This document shows positions 12,413-15,098 of a stretch of 15,098 bases of DNA, one piece after another. A program made the position numbers and the translations under genes. The DNA is taken from the NCBI GenBank assembly GCA_946628455.1, contig CAMOWP010000032.1, forward strand, positions 1 through 15,098, in the 5' to 3' direction. The notes under the pieces were generated by a model, which searched no databases, had not been told where the DNA came from, and saw nothing but the letters and a program-made list of their open reading frames with translations. Position 1 is the first letter of the stretch. Every line of letters begins with the position of its first letter. This stretch comes from an uncultured Clostridia bacterium. Its GTDB lineage: Bacteria; Bacillota; Clostridia; Oscillospirales; Acutalibacteraceae.

Positions 12413-13553
12413 CTGTTTCCTCTGTATCGGGATACTGTTCAATTTTAACTATATCGCCTCTGAACTGCTCAAGGTGACCGTAGTCTCCCATTATGCCGTG
12501 CGGGAGCTTGCTCTTTTCAATGTAGAACTCCATTATATCCTTGTTCTGAACTGCGTACTGATGCTTTTCATCGGTGTGAACGTCAGCCTTCTGGTCGCAA
12601 AGGATACAGTTGAGCTCCTTGAGCTCCTCGCCGTCCTGAAGCGTAATGCGGTATTTTGTACCGATTTTTGTTCCGTAGAAGGAACCGAGAGCTATGCAGT
12701 AGTAGCCGTCAACCATACGGATTCCCGTTTCATCGTCTGTATAGCATTCGTCTGAATTGAGAAGCTTATACTGAGGAGTGCTTTTAGCCGTTACGGCTCT
12801 GTAAAACGCATATGTTTTTGTTGAACCCGTTATATCGGGAAGCTCAAAGCCCTTGAGGGTTGTGGCTTCAACGGTTCTGCTGACCTTACTTGCGTTGTTT
12901 TTATGCGCTCTCTTAGTAACGCTTTTAACTCTGTAATAATAAGTTGTTTCCTGTTCAACGTCCGTATCAATATACTCGCCGTCATTAACCTCAGCAATCT
13001 TTTCAAACTTTTCGTTGTCGGTGCTCTTATAAAGCAGAACGCCTGCAACGCTGTCTGTATGTCTTACTCTGAGGGTAACGGAATCGCTTGCATAGTGCGT
13101 AACAGAAACCGAAGCGGTTTTAACGCCTGTTGTAAAACTGATTTCGCCGAGACCTTCCATTGTAACGGCGTTGAATATGCCGAAACGGTAGTCCGTATCC
13201 TCGTCGAGGTCTGTCAGGGGCAGAACGCTGTCGTTAGTTGTGAGATATTCCTCCCAGCCGTTTGTAACAACGTTATACTGGCAAACGAGATAGCTCAGAA
13301 CAAGAGTTTCGCTGTTCCAGCTGAGCTCGGCGCTGTTTGTTGTAATCTTGTCGGCGTTCACCGTAAAATCACTTTTGTTTCTGATTGGGCGGTGCATTGC
13401 CGATGCGATTCTTGAAGCCTCGTCAACAACCTCGTCTCTTTCAAAAAACGGAAGCCCGAACGGGGAATCAAACGCCATAGCCGTTACGCTGCCTGATAAG
13501 GCAAGCACAAGCGCGAGTAATACCGATACGATTTTTATGCTTATTTTTCTGAT
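12396..13553 (-). CDS. Secreted fibronectin type III repeat protein, apparent ATC start
   Basis: The predicted product has 385 residues. With an ATC codon at 13553-13551 read as the start, it begins (M)RKISIKIVSVLLALVLA and forms an ideal signal peptide, cut near residue 27 (TAMA-FD). AAAGGAG lies 8 bp upstream of that codon. No ATG, GTG or TTG occurs in frame between the ribosome site and a GTG at 13508, which has no ribosome site and would remove the basic end of the signal peptide. Residues of about 63-142 and 146-232 are two FN3-like domains (SYLVCQYN, LTDLDEDTDYRFGI; TTYYYRVKSV). About 245-375 form a domain (GYYCIALGSFYGTKIG, then CDQKADVHTD) that resembles small double-psi-barrel modules of clostridial surface or phage proteins; this is tentative. 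Its own promoter precedes it. Function: surface or cell-wall associated, otherwise unknown. Confidence 0.8.
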   Translation of the reverse strand: MRKISIKIVSVLLALVLALSGSVTAMAFDSPFGLPFFERDEVVDEASRIASAMHRPIRNKSDFTVNADKITTNSAELSWNSETLVLSYLVCQYNVVTNGWEEYLTTNDSVLPLTDLDEDTDYRFGIFNAVTMEGLGEISFTTGVKTASVSVTHYASDSVTLRVRHTDSVAGVLLYKSTDNEKFEKIAEVNDGEYIDTDVEQETTYYYRVKSVTKRAHKNNASKVSRTVEATTLKGFELPDITGSTKTYAFYRAVTAKSTPQYKLLNSDECYTDDETGIRMVDGYYCIALGSFYGTKIGTKYRITLQDGEELKELNCILCDQKADVHTDEKHQYAVQNKDIMEFYIEKSKLPHGIMGDYGHLEQFRGDIVKIEQYPDTEETEKEAE

Positions 13554-13599
13554 AAAATCGTCTCCTTTTTGTTACATCTCCCGAAGGATGTACACAGTC

Positions 13600-13628
13600 A
13601 CTATAACAGATTATAACCCGTTTGTCAA
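13600..13628 (-). promoter_or_regulatory. Sigma-A promoter of the FN3 protein gene
   Basis: On the minus strand TTGACA (13623-13628) and TATAGT (13600-13605) are separated by 17 bp, and TGT precedes the -10. A second TATAAT within the spacer is only 7 bp from the -35 and is not used with it. The leader includes a short hairpin (TACATC / GATGTA, 13573-13592) followed by AAAAAGGAG. Confidence 0.8.
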
Positions 13629-13675
13629 ATTTATATACATAAAATGCATATTTTTCCTGTTACATAAATTTTTTA

Positions 13676-13703
13676 TTGACAAAACAACAAACGGGAATAT
13701 AAT
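13676..13703 (+). promoter_or_regulatory. Sigma-A promoter of the FMN riboswitch-ribU transcript
   Basis: TTGACA (13676-13681) and TATAAT (13698-13703) are perfect, with a 16-bp spacer. Transcription should begin near 13710, about 20 nt before the riboswitch. Confidence 0.85.
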
Positions 13704-13729
13704 AATTTTGTAGGGTAACCTATAAAAAA

Positions 13730-13928
13730 TATTTCGGGGCGGGGTGAGATTCCCCACCGGTGGTACATATCATAAGCGCAAGCGCCAACCTTATTGTAGG
13801 GAGCGGCGCCCTCGACGCTCCGTATATGCTTACAGTCCACGACTCCTTACCTGTACGGTAAGGACTGATACGGTGAAATTCCGTAACCGACGGTAATTGC
13901 TAAGGCATAAGTCCGGATGAGAGAAATA
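13730..13928 (+). promoter_or_regulatory. FMN riboswitch (RFN element)
   Basis: This RNA senses flavin mononucleotide and switches off the riboflavin transporter when FMN is plentiful. P1 pairs TATTTC (13730-13735) with GAAATA (13923-13928). The conserved core is clear: GGGGCGGGGTGAGATTCCCC, ACCGGTGGT, CAGTCCACGACTCC, CGGTGAAATTCCG, AACCGACGGT, and AGTCCGGATGAGAGAA near the 3' end. The usually short variable arm between ACCGGTGGT and CAGTCC is extended to nearly 70 nt here and carries an extra palindromic element. A TATTTC identical to the 5' strand of P1 recurs at 13941-13946, just before the terminator, and may compete for the same partner. Confidence 0.95.
13794..13824 (+). repeat. Palindromic element inside the riboswitch variable arm
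   Basis: GGAGCG (13800-13805) and CGCTCC (13816-13821) form a stem over GCGCCCTCGA, flanked by TTGTAG and GTA. From memory it resembles short GC-rich palindromes of the form TGTAGGG...GGCGCCCTCG... that recur in genomes of gut Oscillospirales. I cannot confirm this from one window. A second hairpin (ATAAG / CTTAT) lies just before it. Confidence 0.5.
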
Positions 13929-13946
13929 ATACAGATAAAGTATTTC

Positions 13947-13985
13947 AGCCCCGATACCGCCACGGTGTCGGGCTTTCTCTTTCCC
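13947..13985 (+). terminator. Riboswitch-controlled terminator
   Basis: AGCCCCGATACCG and CGGTGTCGGGCT form a stem (one bulge, one mismatch) with a CCA-like loop, followed by TTTCTCTTT. It stands between the riboswitch and the ribU ribosome site, which fits control by premature termination rather than by masking the ribosome site. Confidence 0.85.
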
Positions 13986-14011
13986 CTGCTTAATCAAAGG
14001 AGGAAAAAACC

Positions 14012-14614
14012 ATGGCAAAAACATCAAAGATGTCAAAAAGAACAAGAATTATCGCGGGCTGCGGTATGCTGACCGCGGCTGCAATCGTTTTGCAGTATCT
14101 TGAAATCCCCATTCCGTTTATACCGAGCTTTATAAAGCTTGATTTTTCGGATATGCCCGAGCTTATCGGCGCTTACGCTTACGGTCCGCTTGCAGGCGTT
14201 CTGATTGCGCTTGTTAAAAACGTCATTCACCTTGCCGTCAGCCAGAGCGGATATATCGGCGAGCTTTCAAACTTTATCCTCGGCGCGGTTTTTTCAGGTG
14301 TTGCGGGGCTCGTCTATATGAAAAACAAAACGATGAAGGGCGCGCTGGTCGGCGGTATTGTCGGGGCTGTGTGCATGGCGGCAGTCAGCTTTCCGTCAAA
14401 TCTTTACATCGTTTATCCGTTTTACTATAACTTTATGCCGAAGGAGGCTGTTCTCGGCGCATATCAGGCAATTGTTCCCTCAATGAAAAGCATTGAGCAA
14501 TCGCTTCTTGTGTTTAACGTTCCCTTCACTCTTATCAAAGGGATTTTCTGCGTTATTATTTCCATGCTGATTTACAAGCCGCTTTCGCCGATTCTTCACG
14601 GAAAAACACACTAA
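14012..14614 (+). CDS. ribU: Riboflavin ECF transporter S component RibU
   Basis: This 200-residue, six-helix protein is the substrate-binding S component of an energy-coupling-factor transporter. It binds riboflavin outside and works with the shared EcfA/A'/T module, which is not encoded here. Helix 1 has the Ala-rich face (LTAAAIVLQYLE) used to contact EcfT. KLDFSDMPELIGAYAYGPLAG (about 42-62) and GELSNFILGAVFS (about 88-100) are hallmark RibU segments. The start has a strong AAAGGAGG 7 bp upstream. The FMN riboswitch in its leader independently confirms the flavin assignment. A new promoter follows the stop codon, so the transcript is probably monocistronic. Confidence 0.95.
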   Translation: MAKTSKMSKRTRIIAGCGMLTAAAIVLQYLEIPIPFIPSFIKLDFSDMPELIGAYAYGPLAGVLIALVKNVIHLAVSQSGYIGELSNFILGAVFSGVAGLVYMKNKTMKGALVGGIVGAVCMAAVSFPSNLYIVYPFYYNFMPKEAVLGAYQAIVPSMKSIEQSLLVFNVPFTLIKGIFCVIISMLIYKPLSPILHGKTH

Positions 14615-14631
14615 ATTAGTATTATTGTTTG

Positions 14632-14660
14632 TTGCATTTATATTAATGTTATGTTATAAT
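14632..14660 (+). promoter_or_regulatory. Sigma-A promoter of fba
   Basis: TTGCAT (14632-14637) and TATAAT (14655-14660) are separated by 17 bp, and TGT before the -10 makes it an extended -10 promoter. This fits a strongly expressed glycolytic gene. Confidence 0.8.
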
Positions 14661-14695
14661 AATTGCGCAAATAAATTAGATAGGAGACAAACTAT

Positions 14696-15098
14696 ATGCC
14701 ACTTGTAACTACTACGGAAATGTTCAAAAAGGCTTATGAGGGCGGCTATGCTATCGGCGCCTTCAATGTAAACAATATGGAGATTGTTCAGGGTATCACA
14801 AGAGCTGCCAAGAAGCTCGAGGCTCCCGTTATTCTTCAGTGCTCATCTGGCGCAAGAAAATACGCGTCTCACGATTACCTTGTTGCTATGGTAAAGGCTG
14901 CCGCTGAGGAAACAGGCCTTCCGATTGCTCTTCACCTTGACCACGGCCCTGATTTTGAAACCTGCAAAAGCTGCATTGACGGCGGCTTTACGTCGGTTAT
15001 GATTGACGGCTCATCTCTTCCTTATGAGGAGAACATCAAGCTCACAAAGCAGGTTGTTGAATATGCTCACGCTCACGGCGTTGTTGTTGAGGGCGAGC
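14696..15098 (+). CDS. fba: Class II fructose-bisphosphate aldolase (5' part)
   Basis: The gene runs off the window; 134 residues are visible of a usual 280-310. The enzyme splits fructose 1,6-bisphosphate to dihydroxyacetone phosphate and glyceraldehyde 3-phosphate with a zinc ion, in glycolysis and gluconeogenesis. Visible landmarks are GAFNVNNMEI (21-30), the site motif LHLDHG with catalytic D82 and zinc ligand H83, SVMIDGS (100-106) followed by Y110 and NI, and VEGE at the cut edge. TAGGAG lies 9 bp before the ATG. The related tagatose- or ketose-bisphosphate aldolases share these motifs, so substrate identity rests on family frequency and the strong single-gene promoter. Confidence 0.93.
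   Translation, partial: MPLVTTTEMFKKAYEGGYAIGAFNVNNMEIVQGITRAAKKLEAPVILQCSSGARKYASHDYLVAMVKAAAEETGLPIALHLDHGPDFETCKSCIDGGFTSVMIDGSSLPYEENIKLTKQVVEYAHAHGVVVEGE

Overview
The window looks like a chromosomal segment of a spore-forming Bacillota of class Clostridia, probably an oscillospiralean (Ruminococcaceae/Oscillospiraceae-like) gut lineage. The reasons are AT-rich intergenic DNA with consensus sigma-A promoters and AGGAGG-type ribosome binding sites, a germination-type SleB hydrolase, a G5/3D-domain cell-wall protein, an FMN riboswitch on a RibU transporter, and tRNA with encoded CCA. The genus-level placement is an impression, not a result. I see no phage, transposase, CRISPR array or defence system.

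Layout. 1-500: a 171-bp tandem repeat of the 3' end and terminator hairpin of a leftward tRNA-Arg(CCT). 907-2258: a secreted DUF348/G5/3D protein. 2302-3321 (leftward): SleB cortex-lytic enzyme and a small one-TM protein, behind a sigma-G-like promoter. 3340-3728: a regulatory region with a cluster of DnaA-box-like 9-mers around a palindrome. 3729-4547: an OGG1-type 8-oxoguanine glycosylase. 4618-5766: a DUF2974-like alpha/beta hydrolase. 5816-6831 (leftward): ArsR/SmtB metal sensor plus RsmE 16S rRNA methyltransferase, with promoter and operator. 6912-7400 (leftward): a short DUF421 (YetF) protein. 7510-12347: a five-gene operon of membrane or membrane-anchored proteins (CDF transporter lacking its cytoplasmic domain, calcineurin-like phosphoesterase, DUF5058 protein, a second polytopic protein, M20 peptidase). 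12396-13553 (leftward): a secreted FN3-repeat protein whose only sensible start codon is ATC. 13676-14614: FMN riboswitch, terminator and ribU. 14696-end: class II fructose-bisphosphate aldolase, cut by the window edge.

How the genes fit together. The SleB pair and the G5/3D protein belong to cell-wall and spore biology. The ArsR protein has the full alpha-5 zinc-site signature and lies close to, but divergent from, a CDF metal transporter whose membrane metal site looks manganese-like, so a regulatory link is possible but not shown. The best candidate for an undescribed system is the operon core at 9445-12347: DUF5058 protein, second membrane protein and membrane-anchored PM20D1/CPS1-like hydrolase, translationally coupled. 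It could be uptake or efflux plus hydrolysis of a peptide or N-acyl amino acid; this is inference from context.

Other points worth checking are the ATC start, the palindromic element inserted in the variable arm of the FMN riboswitch, the DnaA-box-like cluster away from dnaA, and the compensatory base changes in the tRNA-linked repeat.
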